Shown: one piece after another, positions 1 through 5,971 of the stretch
Numbering within the stretch: position 1 is the stretch's first letter
Layout: the number at the start of each line of letters is the position of its first letter
Assembly (NCBI GenBank): GCA_013619005.1
Contig: JABXKY010000077.1
Coordinates: 1-7,670, forward strand
Length of the DNA stretch: 7,670 nt
Reading direction: 5' to 3'
Origin: Candidatus Bathyarchaeota archaeon
GTDB lineage: Archaea > Thermoproteota > Bathyarchaeia > TCS64
Program-made: the position numbers and the translations under genes
Notes under the pieces: model-generated
The model's input: the letters and a program-made list of their open reading frames with translations, nothing else
What the model was told of the DNA's origin: nothing
Databases searched by the model: none

Positions 1-48
1 GTAGTCCTCCTCAAGAGCTATCCACTTCCAACTCTTCGCGGGAGTCAT
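1..48 (-). CDS. 5' end of a gene leaving the window, possibly amidohydrolase family
   Basis: Reading the minus strand from an ATG at 48-46 gives 16 open codons to the window edge, MTPAKSWKWIALEEDY. The IALEE stretch close to the N-terminus resembles the first beta strand of amidohydrolase-2 (PF04909) metal-dependent hydrolases, which often start with a phrase like IALEEHF. That resemblance is the only clue to function. The gene lies in the same direction as the acetyltransferase at 131-682, 82 nt downstream of it. No convincing Shine-Dalgarno is seen just upstream. A/T-rich stretches at 81-89 and 92-104 could supply its promoter. Only the extreme N-terminus is available, so the family call is weak and the start codon is not certain. 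Confidence 0.35.
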   Translation of the reverse strand, partial: MTPAKSWKWIALEEDY

Positions 49-68
49 AAGTGAGCTAAAGCCTCTGA

Positions 69-77
69 GCGCGCGCG
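69..77. repeat. Alternating GCGCGCGCG tract
   Basis: A 9-nt alternating CG tract lies about 20 nt upstream of the start of the partial gene at the left edge. Its flanks (TCTGA on the left, TTC on the right) are nearly the same as those around a second, longer GC-alternating tract at 7562-7571. No function can be assigned. Confidence 0.5.
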
Positions 78-130
78 TTCATGTTAAATGGTAAATTTTT
101 TTTCACGTTATGACAGGTTACTTGATGCAG

Positions 131-682
131 CTACAAAGCGAGACCCATCCGAACCACGTCGTAGAACCTGCCCCTGAACCAGTAATGTTCCTGGAATAGG
201 CCCTCCTTAGCGTAGCCGCACGCCTCGAACACATGGACCGCGCGACCATTTTCGGCAAAGACATCCAATGTCAGCTTCCTCAAGCCCTTCGCCCGCGCCA
301 CGTGAACCATGAAGAGGGTCAGGTTAGTGCCGACCCCCCTGCCCTGGTAGTCATCGTGAACCACGATACCGAACTCCGCCCTGTGCTTCGTGGCAGGGGA
401 AAGATCATGGTATAGCGAGGCCCTGCCGATGATCCGCTCACCATCCCCCTCATCAACGGACACCAGAACGGGCTTGAAGGTGTATTCGTTAAGACAGCTA
501 GACCAGCGCTCGATTAGGCTCCTGTTAAAGGGAGGCAACGTATGCCTGCTCTCACTGCCCAGGGTAGAGTAAAGTCCCCATACAGACTCCAAGTCCCCAG
601 AGGTCTCCTCCCTGAAATGGACGGTGGTTCCATCATCAAGCGAGAAGGATTGCGGGTACATGGCTCGAAAGGTATCGTTCAC
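131..682 (-). CDS. GNAT-family N-acetyltransferase
   Basis: This 183-residue protein is a probable acetyl-CoA-dependent N-acetyltransferase (Acetyltransf_1, GNAT fold). The N-terminus carries the frequent lead-in LDDGTTVHFREE (residues 15-26). The acetyl-CoA pyrophosphate-binding loop, motif A, is clear as QGRGVG at residues 113-118 after the strand EFGIVVHDDY. Motif B follows as NGRAVHVFEACGY (145-157), and the C-terminal FRGRFYDVVRMGL resembles RimJ/RimL-like enzymes. The acceptor substrate (protein N-terminus, amino acid or small amine) cannot be read from sequence. The start given is GTG (682-680); an in-frame ATG at 661-659 would give 176 residues and still keep the whole domain. A T-rich box at 701-709 lies at leaderless distance from the GTG, which slightly favours the longer form. 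It is transcribed away from the cinA-like gene. Confidence 0.85.
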   Translation of the reverse strand: MNDTFRAMYPQSFSLDDGTTVHFREETSGDLESVWGLYSTLGSESRHTLPPFNRSLIERWSSCLNEYTFKPVLVSVDEGDGERIIGRASLYHDLSPATKHRAEFGIVVHDDYQGRGVGTNLTLFMVHVARAKGLRKLTLDVFAENGRAVHVFEACGYAKEGLFQEHYWFRGRFYDVVRMGLAL

Positions 683-700
683 AGTATTAAGACTAGTGCG

Positions 701-709
701 TAAAAAAAG
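701..709 (-). promoter_or_regulatory. Possible box A promoter of the GNAT gene
   Basis: On the minus strand this reads CTTTTTTTA, centred about 23 nt upstream of the GTG at 682. That is the usual spacing from an archaeal TATA-like box to a leaderless transcription start. The match is A/T-rich but not a perfect TTTAWATA, so it is tentative. Confidence 0.35.
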
Positions 710-831
710 TTGCAGGGGAATATCACCCCGCCCCCAGCCAGAAAAAACCTACTCGACGAAAGAAACCTCGACGCACACAATGATCAAAGTGGCCCCTCAG
801 CTCATGGAACAATAAACAGACGGATACGCTT

Positions 832-846
832 GGAAAGGCGTATAAG
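832..846 (+). promoter_or_regulatory. BRE plus TATA box of the cinA-like gene
   Basis: A purine-rich BRE-like GGAAAGG (832-838) precedes TATAAG (841-846). The box centre is about 26 nt upstream of the ATG at 870, which is the spacing expected if transcription starts at or next to the start codon (leaderless mRNA). No Shine-Dalgarno sequence precedes that ATG, which agrees with leaderless initiation. Confidence 0.6.
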
Positions 847-858
847 AGACGATTACGG

Positions 859-868
859 CGGTTAACCG
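859..868. repeat. Perfect 10-bp palindrome CGGTTAACCG
   Basis: CGGTTAACCG is its own reverse complement. It ends one base before the ATG of the cinA-like gene and sits between the TATA box and the predicted transcription start. A dimeric repressor bound here would block initiation, so it is a candidate operator. A single 10-bp palindrome can also occur by chance. Confidence 0.35.
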
Positions 869-869
869 T

Positions 870-1706
870 ATGAAGCCCACTGGAAGCGTCAACGTCGAGA
901 TCATCGCAACGGGCGACGAGCTCATCTACGGTCGCATACTGGACACAAACAGCCACTGGATAGCCAAGAGGGTGGCCGAGATGGGTGCAAGGCTCCGCAG
1001 GGTCACCATGATAGGAGACGAGCCCGCGCTCATTGGATCAACCCTCCTGAACGCATTGAAGAGGGACGCCCACTTCATCGTGATCACAGGCGGGCTGGGT
1101 CCAAGCGAGGACGACCTGACAGTGGACAGCATAGGGATAGCCCTGGATCAGAGCACGGTCATCGACGAGGAGGGAGCCTCCAAGATCGAGGCAACCTACA
1201 GGAAGAGGGGGATAACCGAACAGTCCTCTATTGACAGGGGGCGCAGGATGGCCAGGATACTCGAGGAGAGCCAGCCTATGCAGAACCCTGTGGGTTTCGC
1301 GGTGGGCATGAAGATAGACATCGGAGGCAAGACGGTCTGCACCCTCCCAGGTGTGCCCTCCGAGATGAAGGGCATGTTCGATGCCCACGTAGCCCCCATG
1401 ATCATGAGTCAGACCAATACCGTGTTCGTGGCGAGGACATTCAACGTCAGCATGGTCTGGAAGGACTTTTTCCCCCTCTACAGGCGGATGCAGGTGGATT
1501 ACCCTGACATCTACATCAAGAACGCGGCAACGCCGCCGGTTGAGGATGAGGACAGGGACAAGGTCCATACAATCAAGGTGGACTTTGTCTTAGAGGCCCC
1601 GACCTTCGAGGAAGCAGAGAGAGAGATGGAGAACTTCCTAGCAGTCTACCGGCGAAGGATCGACGAGGTAGGCGGCGGCGAGATGGACCTCATCAGGCAA
1701 AATTAA
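870..1706 (+). CDS. CinA N-terminal / MoCF-domain protein (COG1058)
   Basis: This 278-residue protein has the molybdopterin-binding (MoCF_biosynth) fold of the COG1058 family. The signature segments are in order: ATGDELIYGRILDTN (13-27), TGGLGPSEDDLT (73-84), NPVGFAVG (139-146) and LPGVPSEM (159-166). The C-terminal part is an alpha/beta extension typical of the family. The nicotinamide-nucleotide amidase domain found at the C-terminus of bacterial CinA is absent, and the length fits the archaeal stand-alone form. Characterised COG1058 domains hydrolyse ADP-ribose or related pyrophosphates, so a role in NAD-derived nucleotide turnover is plausible. A direct role in molybdopterin synthesis is not supported by any neighbour here. 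It has its own TATA box and probably a leaderless transcript. The downstream lplA-like gene starts 55 nt later with a separate promoter. Confidence 0.88.
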   Translation: MKPTGSVNVEIIATGDELIYGRILDTNSHWIAKRVAEMGARLRRVTMIGDEPALIGSTLLNALKRDAHFIVITGGLGPSEDDLTVDSIGIALDQSTVIDEEGASKIEATYRKRGITEQSSIDRGRRMARILEESQPMQNPVGFAVGMKIDIGGKTVCTLPGVPSEMKGMFDAHVAPMIMSQTNTVFVARTFNVSMVWKDFFPLYRRMQVDYPDIYIKNAATPPVEDEDRDKVHTIKVDFVLEAPTFEEAEREMENFLAVYRRRIDEVGGGEMDLIRQN

Positions 1707-1714
1707 CCTACTCA

Positions 1715-1724
1715 AATATTTTAT
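1715..1724 (+). promoter_or_regulatory. lplA: TATA box of the lipoate ligase gene
   Basis: ATATTTTATA lies 38-47 nt upstream of the start codon at 1762. A transcription start about 25 nt downstream of the box leaves a short leader that still contains the Shine-Dalgarno at 1750-1755. This suggests the ligase gene can be transcribed independently of the cinA-like gene. Confidence 0.55.
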
Positions 1725-1749
1725 ACCCCTTAGCCATCCTTTTCGGAAA

Positions 1750-1755
1750 GAGGTG
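1750..1755 (+). promoter_or_regulatory. lplA: Shine-Dalgarno GAGGTG supporting a TTG start
   Basis: GAGGTG sits 6 nt before a TTG codon at 1762-1764. The ribosome binding site decides the start: the first in-frame ATG comes only at codon 15, which would cut into the conserved N-terminal helix of the ligase fold. Confidence 0.6.
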
Positions 1756-1761
1756 TAAATT

Positions 1762-2862
1762 TTGTGGAGACTATTAGATCTTGGAGCCATCAACGGCTAC
1801 ACCATGACCAACCTGTACGAGGCGGTTGGTCACGCTGTGAGCGAGGGCGATGTGCCAAACACAGTGATACTTAACCACCCTGAGAGCCCCTTCGTCAACA
1901 TCGGGTACCACCAGCTTATGGAAAAGGAGGTGCACGTCGATTACGCCAAGGAGCAGGGATTCAGCCTTGTGAGGCGCACAATAGGAGGAGGAACAATCCT
2001 TGACGGCCCGTGGGAGCAGGACTATTTCGTCATCGTCAACAGGGCAAGTCCGGAGTGCCCCAAGTCCATTCCCGAGTTCTACGCCTCCTTCATGAAGCCC
2101 CCGCTCTATGCATTGAAAAAGCTTGGTCTGGACGCAACCATCAGGCAGCCCAACGACATTCTGGTGGACGGGAAGAAGATCAGCGGCAACGGGGCCATAG
2201 GAATCGAGAAGGCGAACGTACTAGCAGGTGACCTGCTCCTGGACGCGCCCACTCACCTTATGAGCGAGATTATCAACGCCCCCAGCGAGAAGTTCAAGGA
2301 CAAGCTGGCCGAGTCCATGAGCGACTGGATCACCAGCATCAGGGCCCAGACAGGCAAAGAGACCAGCAGGGACCTGGTGAAACAACTCATCGTCGAGGGA
2401 TTCAAGGAGGAGCTGGACATCGAGCTGGTCTCAGGGGAATTAACAGAGGAGGAAAAGGAGACCCTCGAGAGGCTCGTGAAGGAGCGGAAGACTGAGGAGT
2501 GGATCTACAGCAAGGACAACGACCTACTGATGAAGGCAGAGCAGGAGGCATCAGGGACAAAGGTCAGGGGAGGCCTCGTGGTATCCGAGTCCATCCACAA
2601 GGCAGGCAAGCTCATCAGGATCCTGCTCGTATCTAACGAGGAGTCCATCGAGAACATCAGCATCAGTGGCGATTTCTTCACCCAGCCATACACGGGCGCC
2701 GTGGAGAAGCTTGAGGAATTACTCGTGGGGGCAGAGCTAAATAAGGAAGCATTAACCAAGAGAATCAAGGAATCCTTCGAAAAAATCGGTTTGATGGTCT
2801 TCGGTGCCAGCCAGGAGGATTTTGTGGAAGCCATCCTCAAGGCAAAATATGAGACGGGGTAA
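1762..2862 (+). CDS. lplA: Lipoate-protein ligase family protein, catalytic plus C-terminal domain
   Basis: This 366-residue protein of the LplA/LipB/BirA superfamily should adenylate lipoate (or octanoate) and transfer it to a lysine of carrier proteins such as GcvH or 2-oxoacid dehydrogenase E2. In the catalytic domain (about 1-200), RR at 71-72 precedes GGG at 75-77 of the lipoyl-AMP loop. PNDILVDGKKISG (130-142) holds the adenylate-contacting lysine, Lys139 by alignment to the family. Residues from about 205 to 350 match the Lip_prot_lig_C/LplB accessory domain (EEWIYSKDND, then IHKAGKLIRILLVSNEE). Both parts are therefore on one chain, unlike Thermoplasma, where LplA and LplB are separate. 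Where typical ligases have GGGxVYHD, this protein reads GGGTILDGPWEQDYF, so substrate choice may differ. No lipoyl carrier gene is visible nearby. It starts with TTG behind a good Shine-Dalgarno and converges on glyS. Confidence 0.82.
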   Translation: MWRLLDLGAINGYTMTNLYEAVGHAVSEGDVPNTVILNHPESPFVNIGYHQLMEKEVHVDYAKEQGFSLVRRTIGGGTILDGPWEQDYFVIVNRASPECPKSIPEFYASFMKPPLYALKKLGLDATIRQPNDILVDGKKISGNGAIGIEKANVLAGDLLLDAPTHLMSEIINAPSEKFKDKLAESMSDWITSIRAQTGKETSRDLVKQLIVEGFKEELDIELVSGELTEEEKETLERLVKERKTEEWIYSKDNDLLMKAEQEASGTKVRGGLVVSESIHKAGKLIRILLVSNEESIENISISGDFFTQPYTGAVEKLEELLVGAELNKEALTKRIKESFEKIGLMVFGASQEDFVEAILKAKYETG

Positions 2863-2884
2863 GGTTACTCCCTAACCACTTTTT
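2863..2884 (+). terminator. Short hairpin plus T-tract after the ligase gene
   Basis: GGTTA (2863-2867) can pair with TAACC (2873-2877) around the loop CTCCC. Two bases later comes a run of five T (2880-2884). This looks like a terminator for the plus-strand ligase gene, located inside the 3' end of glyS. The same inverted repeat lies at the end of glyS on the other strand and includes its stop codon. The stem is only 5 bp, and archaeal termination depends mostly on the U-tract. Confidence 0.45.
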
Positions 2885-4394
2885 CGCCCAGCTCAAGGAA
2901 GGTTTTCCCCCCCTTGTAGTAGGCATCTAACGCAGAAGGTAGATCATCTACGGATAGCTTGACCTGCTCCCAGCTGTCCCTGTCTCTGATGGTCAGGGTA
3001 TCGCCCTCCATTGTCTCGTAGTCAATTACCACCGCGAGGGGGGTACCTATCTCGTCCACCCTGGCGTAGCGCCTGCCGATGCTACCGCCCGTGTCATAGG
3101 TCACCCAGAAACCCTTTGACTGAAGCAGGTCCCTGATCTCCTCGGCCTTCTCGGCGATCCCGTCCTTCTTGACTATGGGGAACACGGCTACCTGGTAAGG
3201 AGCCAGCTCCTTGGGGATGTGCATGATGTTCCTCTTGTCCCGCCTCTCGTAGCTGTTCTCCATGGTTATGTACATTAGACGGTCAAGGCCATAGCTGGGC
3301 TCAACGACGTGTGGCACATACCTCGTGCCGTCCTCCCTGCGCACCTCCATGTTCTGCCCCGATGCCTCCATGTGGTTGGAAAGGTCAAAGTTTGTCCTGT
3401 ACGCGCACCCAGATGCCTCGGTCCAGCCCCATGTCTCCAGCTTTACCTCGTGGTCATAGGTCTGGGCGCTGTAGTGGGCCCTCTCGTCTGGCAGGTGGGC
3501 CCGGAACCTCTGGTTCTCCACGAGTACACCCAGTGCCTCGATGAACCTCTGGCTTAGCCCCATGAAGTAGCCTTGCCACTCCGTGAGCACCAGCTTCTTG
3601 TTCACCGCCTCCTCTACGGTTAGCACCAGCGGCTCCTCGACGCCTTTCTCAACCATTTCCTCGTTGTAGAGCCTCATCACCGTGTCCTTGACATCGTCGT
3701 ACCAGGGACATTTGGGGTTTTCCGGGTCAAAGAAGAGTTCAAGCTCCATTATCGTGAACTCCCTGAGCCTGAGCATGCCCCTCCTGGGGCTGATCTCGTT
3801 ACGGGCCACCTTGCTGCACTGGACCAGGGCGAAGGGCAGTTTCTCGCGGGCGTGGATGATGCCCCTCTTGTAGTTGAGGAACATGGCCTGGGCCGTCTCG
3901 GGGCGCAGGTAACCGATCTCGCCGCCAGTTGCTCCGATCTCGGTCTTGAACATGGTGAGGATCAGCGTGGGCTCCTTGAGCGCACCTCCGCACCTGGGGC
4001 ACTTGACCTTGTGCTCCACCATCATGCTCTTGATGGAGTCGCCTCCCATGGCCTCCACGTTCTCAAGCCCAGTCTTGTCCTCGATGAGGTGGTCCGCCCT
4101 GAAGCTGTTACCGCACTGGGTGCACTCTGCTGAGTACTCCTTGAAGTTCTCAAGGTGCCCAGATGCCTCAAAGACTCGTTCCGGGTTAATCACGGGGGCC
4201 TCCAGCTCTAGGAAGCCCTGTTTTCGAACGAAATACTCCTTCCAGAGACTCTCGACGTTGCGCTTGAGCTTGGTACCCAGGTCCCCGTAGGTTGTGAACC
4301 CGCTCATGCCGCCGTATATCTCGAAGCTGGGCCAGAAAAAGCCCCTGCGCTTCGCTATCTCCGCGATGGTATCGTATTTTGTCTTTGGAGCCAT
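2865..4394 (-). CDS. glyS: Glycyl-tRNA synthetase, archaeal/eukaryotic dimeric type
   Basis: This 509-residue class II aminoacyl-tRNA synthetase charges tRNA-Gly with glycine in the cytoplasm. The N-terminal FFWPSFEIYGGMSGFTTYGDLG is the usual GlyRS opening. A zinc module is formed by C91/C94 and C132/C135. RPETAQ is at 164-169. Motif 2 is RNEISPR (198-204) followed by LRLREFTIMELELFF, and motif 3 is EPSYGLDR (365-372). The C-terminal anticodon-binding domain (about 398-485) shows GGSIGRRYARVDEIGTP and TIRDRDSWEQV. The protein is intact and somewhat short compared with many archaeal GlyRS proteins, probably because of shorter insertions around 225-300. It starts with ATG, behind a TATA box of its own in the 48-nt gap after the DUF35 gene. 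It ends 2 nt from the end of the oppositely oriented ligase gene. Confidence 0.97.
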   Translation of the reverse strand: MAPKTKYDTIAEIAKRRGFFWPSFEIYGGMSGFTTYGDLGTKLKRNVESLWKEYFVRKQGFLELEAPVINPERVFEASGHLENFKEYSAECTQCGNSFRADHLIEDKTGLENVEAMGGDSIKSMMVEHKVKCPRCGGALKEPTLILTMFKTEIGATGGEIGYLRPETAQAMFLNYKRGIIHAREKLPFALVQCSKVARNEISPRRGMLRLREFTIMELELFFDPENPKCPWYDDVKDTVMRLYNEEMVEKGVEEPLVLTVEEAVNKKLVLTEWQGYFMGLSQRFIEALGVLVENQRFRAHLPDERAHYSAQTYDHEVKLETWGWTEASGCAYRTNFDLSNHMEASGQNMEVRREDGTRYVPHVVEPSYGLDRLMYITMENSYERRDKRNIMHIPKELAPYQVAVFPIVKKDGIAEKAEEIRDLLQSKGFWVTYDTGGSIGRRYARVDEIGTPLAVVIDYETMEGDTLTIRDRDSWEQVKLSVDDLPSALDAYYKGGKTFLELGEKVVRE

Positions 4395-4424
4395 GATTAT
4401 CAGAACTGGGAAAAGGCTGGGGGG

Positions 4425-4434
4425 TTATAAAAAG
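4425..4434 (-). promoter_or_regulatory. glyS: TATA box of glyS; T-tract after the mevalonate operon
   Basis: On the minus strand this reads CTTTTTATAA, centred about 35 nt upstream of the glyS ATG (4394). It would give a leader of roughly 8-10 nt. It also lies 9-18 nt downstream of the stop of the DUF35 gene, so its five-T run could help end transcription of the upstream operon. Confidence 0.5.
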
Positions 4435-4442
4435 TTGGGGAT

Positions 4443-4835
4443 TTACTCCACAACAGGCCTGAACTTGTAGCCGTACTGGAGTATGCCTGTCTTGCCGTCT
4501 TCCTTCACCTTACGGAAGCACGCCTCGACCTTCATCCCAGCGGTTACCTCCTCAGGGTCCACATCCACGATCTGGCTCATTAGCCGCAGGCCGTCCCCTA
4601 GCTCGATCAAACCCACCACGTACGGTGTGTACTTCTCGAAGCCGATTGGGGCGTTCTTGATGACGGTCCATGTGACAACTTCACCCGTCTCAACCAGCTT
4701 GTAGGCCTTGAACTCGGTGGACCCACAGCTGCACACGGGCCTCGTGGGGAAATACTTGTTACCGCACGCGGCGCATTCCTCGCCTACGAGGCGGTACCTG
4801 GGTACCTCGTTTCTCCAGTATCTTGGGACACTCAT
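4443..4835 (-). CDS. DUF35 zinc-ribbon/OB-fold scaffold protein of the HMG-CoA complex
   Basis: This 130-residue protein has a rubredoxin-like zinc ribbon followed by an OB fold (DUF35_N plus OB_aCoA_assoc). The zinc ligands are C21, C24, C35 and C37. The second pair is CxC (VCSCGS) rather than the usual CxxC, one residue shorter than expected. The OB domain runs from about 48 to 128 and includes GEVVTWTVI and YTPYVVGLIELGDG. In archaea this small protein bridges acetoacetyl-CoA thiolase and HMG-CoA synthase and shares a CoA-binding site, so acetoacetyl-CoA passes on without release. Its ATG overlaps the thiolase TGA (ATGA at 4835-4832), and a strong GGAGGG Shine-Dalgarno lies just upstream inside the thiolase 3' end. 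It is the last gene of the three-gene operon. Confidence 0.92.
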   Translation of the reverse strand: MSVPRYWRNEVPRYRLVGEECAACGNKYFPTRPVCSCGSTEFKAYKLVETGEVVTWTVIKNAPIGFEKYTPYVVGLIELGDGLRLMSQIVDVDPEEVTAGMKVEACFRKVKEDGKTGILQYGYKFRPVVE

Positions 4836-5971
4836 TTCTTTGCCCTCCTAAGCACGTTGACTGCGCAAATCGAGGCCATGCCTCCAGCGTTCTGGGTCAC
4901 ACCGTATTTGGCGCCTTCAACTTGGTGGTCTCCTGCTTCTCCTCTGAGCTGCAACGCCACCTCGGCTACCTGGTAGATACCTGTAGCCCCGAGCGGGTTG
5001 CCCCTTGCCTTGAGTCCTCCGAAGGTATTGATGGGTATCTTTCCTCCGTTGTCAACCTCCTCGCTGCTGACCAGCTTGGCTCCCTCGCCGACCTTGGCCA
5101 GACCGAGTCCCTCTATTCCGAGGATCCCGTTGATGGTGAAGTCGTCATGAACCTCCGCTAGGCTCACCTTCTTTGCCGTGATTCCGGCCATCTGGTATGC
5201 TTTGTTTGCTGCCTTACTGATGGCGTTCATCGCCATCGGGTCAGGTCTCTGAGCTATGCTCATGTAATCTGTGGCGACCGCGGACCCAGCCACCTCAACG
5301 CCTGCATCATCTGCGGGCACCAGCACCAAAGCCGCAGCCCCATCGCCGACTCCGCTGCACTCCATCATGTGGATGGGATCGGCCTCCATTGGGCTTGACA
5401 TGGCTCGTTCGATGCTCATCTTGAAGGGGTACTGGGCGTGTTTGCACCCTACGGCGTGTTCGTGGCTCTTCTCAGCCATCATGCCCACCTCTTCTGGTTT
5501 CGCGTAGAGATCGAGGTATAGCCTGTGAATCATTGCTGCGATCCCAGTCTTGGTTACGCCCGTGTATGCCGTGTACTCCTGCTCCTCAGCCATTGCCAAG
5601 GCAGTGGTGACCACATCTGGCAGGATGTCGCTCATCTTCTCGACGCCTGTAACAAGCACGGCATCGCTGTAACCGCTTGCCACTGCCTGTACAGCCTCGT
5701 GGAAGGCAACTCCGCCGCTGGCTGAGCCTGCCTCGACCCTAGTGGCGGGAAGACCAGGCTTGCCTAATGCGTCCGACATGAGGGCCGCGGTGTTCAACTG
5801 GTCCTGCATAAGGGCAGCGCCCATGTTAGAGACGTAGACCTTGTCAATGGACTCGACACCAGAGTCCTTGATGGCCTTGAGGCTCGCCTCCGTGAACAGG
5901 TCCTGAATTGACCTGTCCCAGTACTCCTTGACCCTCAGGAGACCTATTCCAGCAACCTTTACGTTTCTCAT
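4832..5971 (-). CDS. SCP-x-type thiolase homolog of the mevalonate operon, with catalytic residues replaced
   Basis: This 379-residue thiolase-superfamily protein is of archaeal acetoacetyl-CoA thiolase type and full length. By position and context it should condense two acetyl-CoA into acetoacetyl-CoA and pass it to HMG-CoA synthase. Family landmarks are present: VEAGSASGG (79-87), TGVEKMSD (108-115), a GDGAAALVL segment (209-217), [10 protein letters not shown] (273-282), [14 protein letters not shown] (318-331) and NAGGMAS (361-367). The active site is not canonical. The nucleophilic Cys of xCASG is Ser83 (codon TCA), the GHP/GHA His is Asn325 (codon AAC), and the Cys of HDCF is Asp277. 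His275 of the HD motif remains. There is no frameshift or stop. It overlaps HMG-CoA synthase and DUF35 by ATGA at both ends. The fold and operon membership are certain, but catalytic competence is doubtful. Confidence 0.9.
   Translation of the reverse strand: MRNVKVAGIGLLRVKEYWDRSIQDLFTEASLKAIKDSGVESIDKVYVSNMGAALMQDQLNTAALMSDALGKPGLPATRVEAGSASGGVAFHEAVQAVASGYSDAVLVTGVEKMSDILPDVVTTALAMAEEQEYTAYTGVTKTGIAAMIHRLYLDLYAKPEEVGMMAEKSHEHAVGCKHAQYPFKMSIERAMSSPMEADPIHMMECSGVGDGAAALVLVPADDAGVEVAGSAVATDYMSIAQRPDPMAMNAISKAANKAYQMAGITAKKVSLAEVHDDFTINGILGIEGLGLAKVGEGAKLVSSEEVDNGGKIPINTFGGLKARGNPLGATGIYQVAEVALQLRGEAGDHQVEGAKYGVTQNAGGMASICAVNVLRRAKK
4843..4849 (-). promoter_or_regulatory. Strong Shine-Dalgarno for the DUF35 gene
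   Basis: The minus strand reads TAGGAGGGCAAAGAAATG, with the GGAGGG core 7 nt before the ATG at 4835. The site lies inside the last codons of the thiolase gene. This fits re-initiation by ribosomes finishing the thiolase. Confidence 0.7.

Noticed and set aside
92..104. AAATTTTTTTT tract as a terminator
   Set aside because: It is a T-tract only on the plus strand, where no gene ends nearby. On the minus strand it is an A-run and more likely part of an upstream promoter region for the left-edge gene.
752..773. Direct repeat CTCGACG (752-758 and 767-773)
   Set aside because: At 7 bp it is too short to separate from chance, and its position relative to either divergent promoter is not that of a usual operator.
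723..956. 77-codon minus-strand frame in the divergent intergenic region
   Set aside because: It overlaps the promoter and first codons of the cinA-like gene, has no ribosome site and matches nothing I recognise.
1038..1568. 176-codon minus-strand open frame, rich in His, Leu and Pro
   Set aside because: It lies wholly opposite the cinA-like gene, whose family motifs are clear. Its translation has no recognisable domain and fits an antisense shadow of GC-rich codons.
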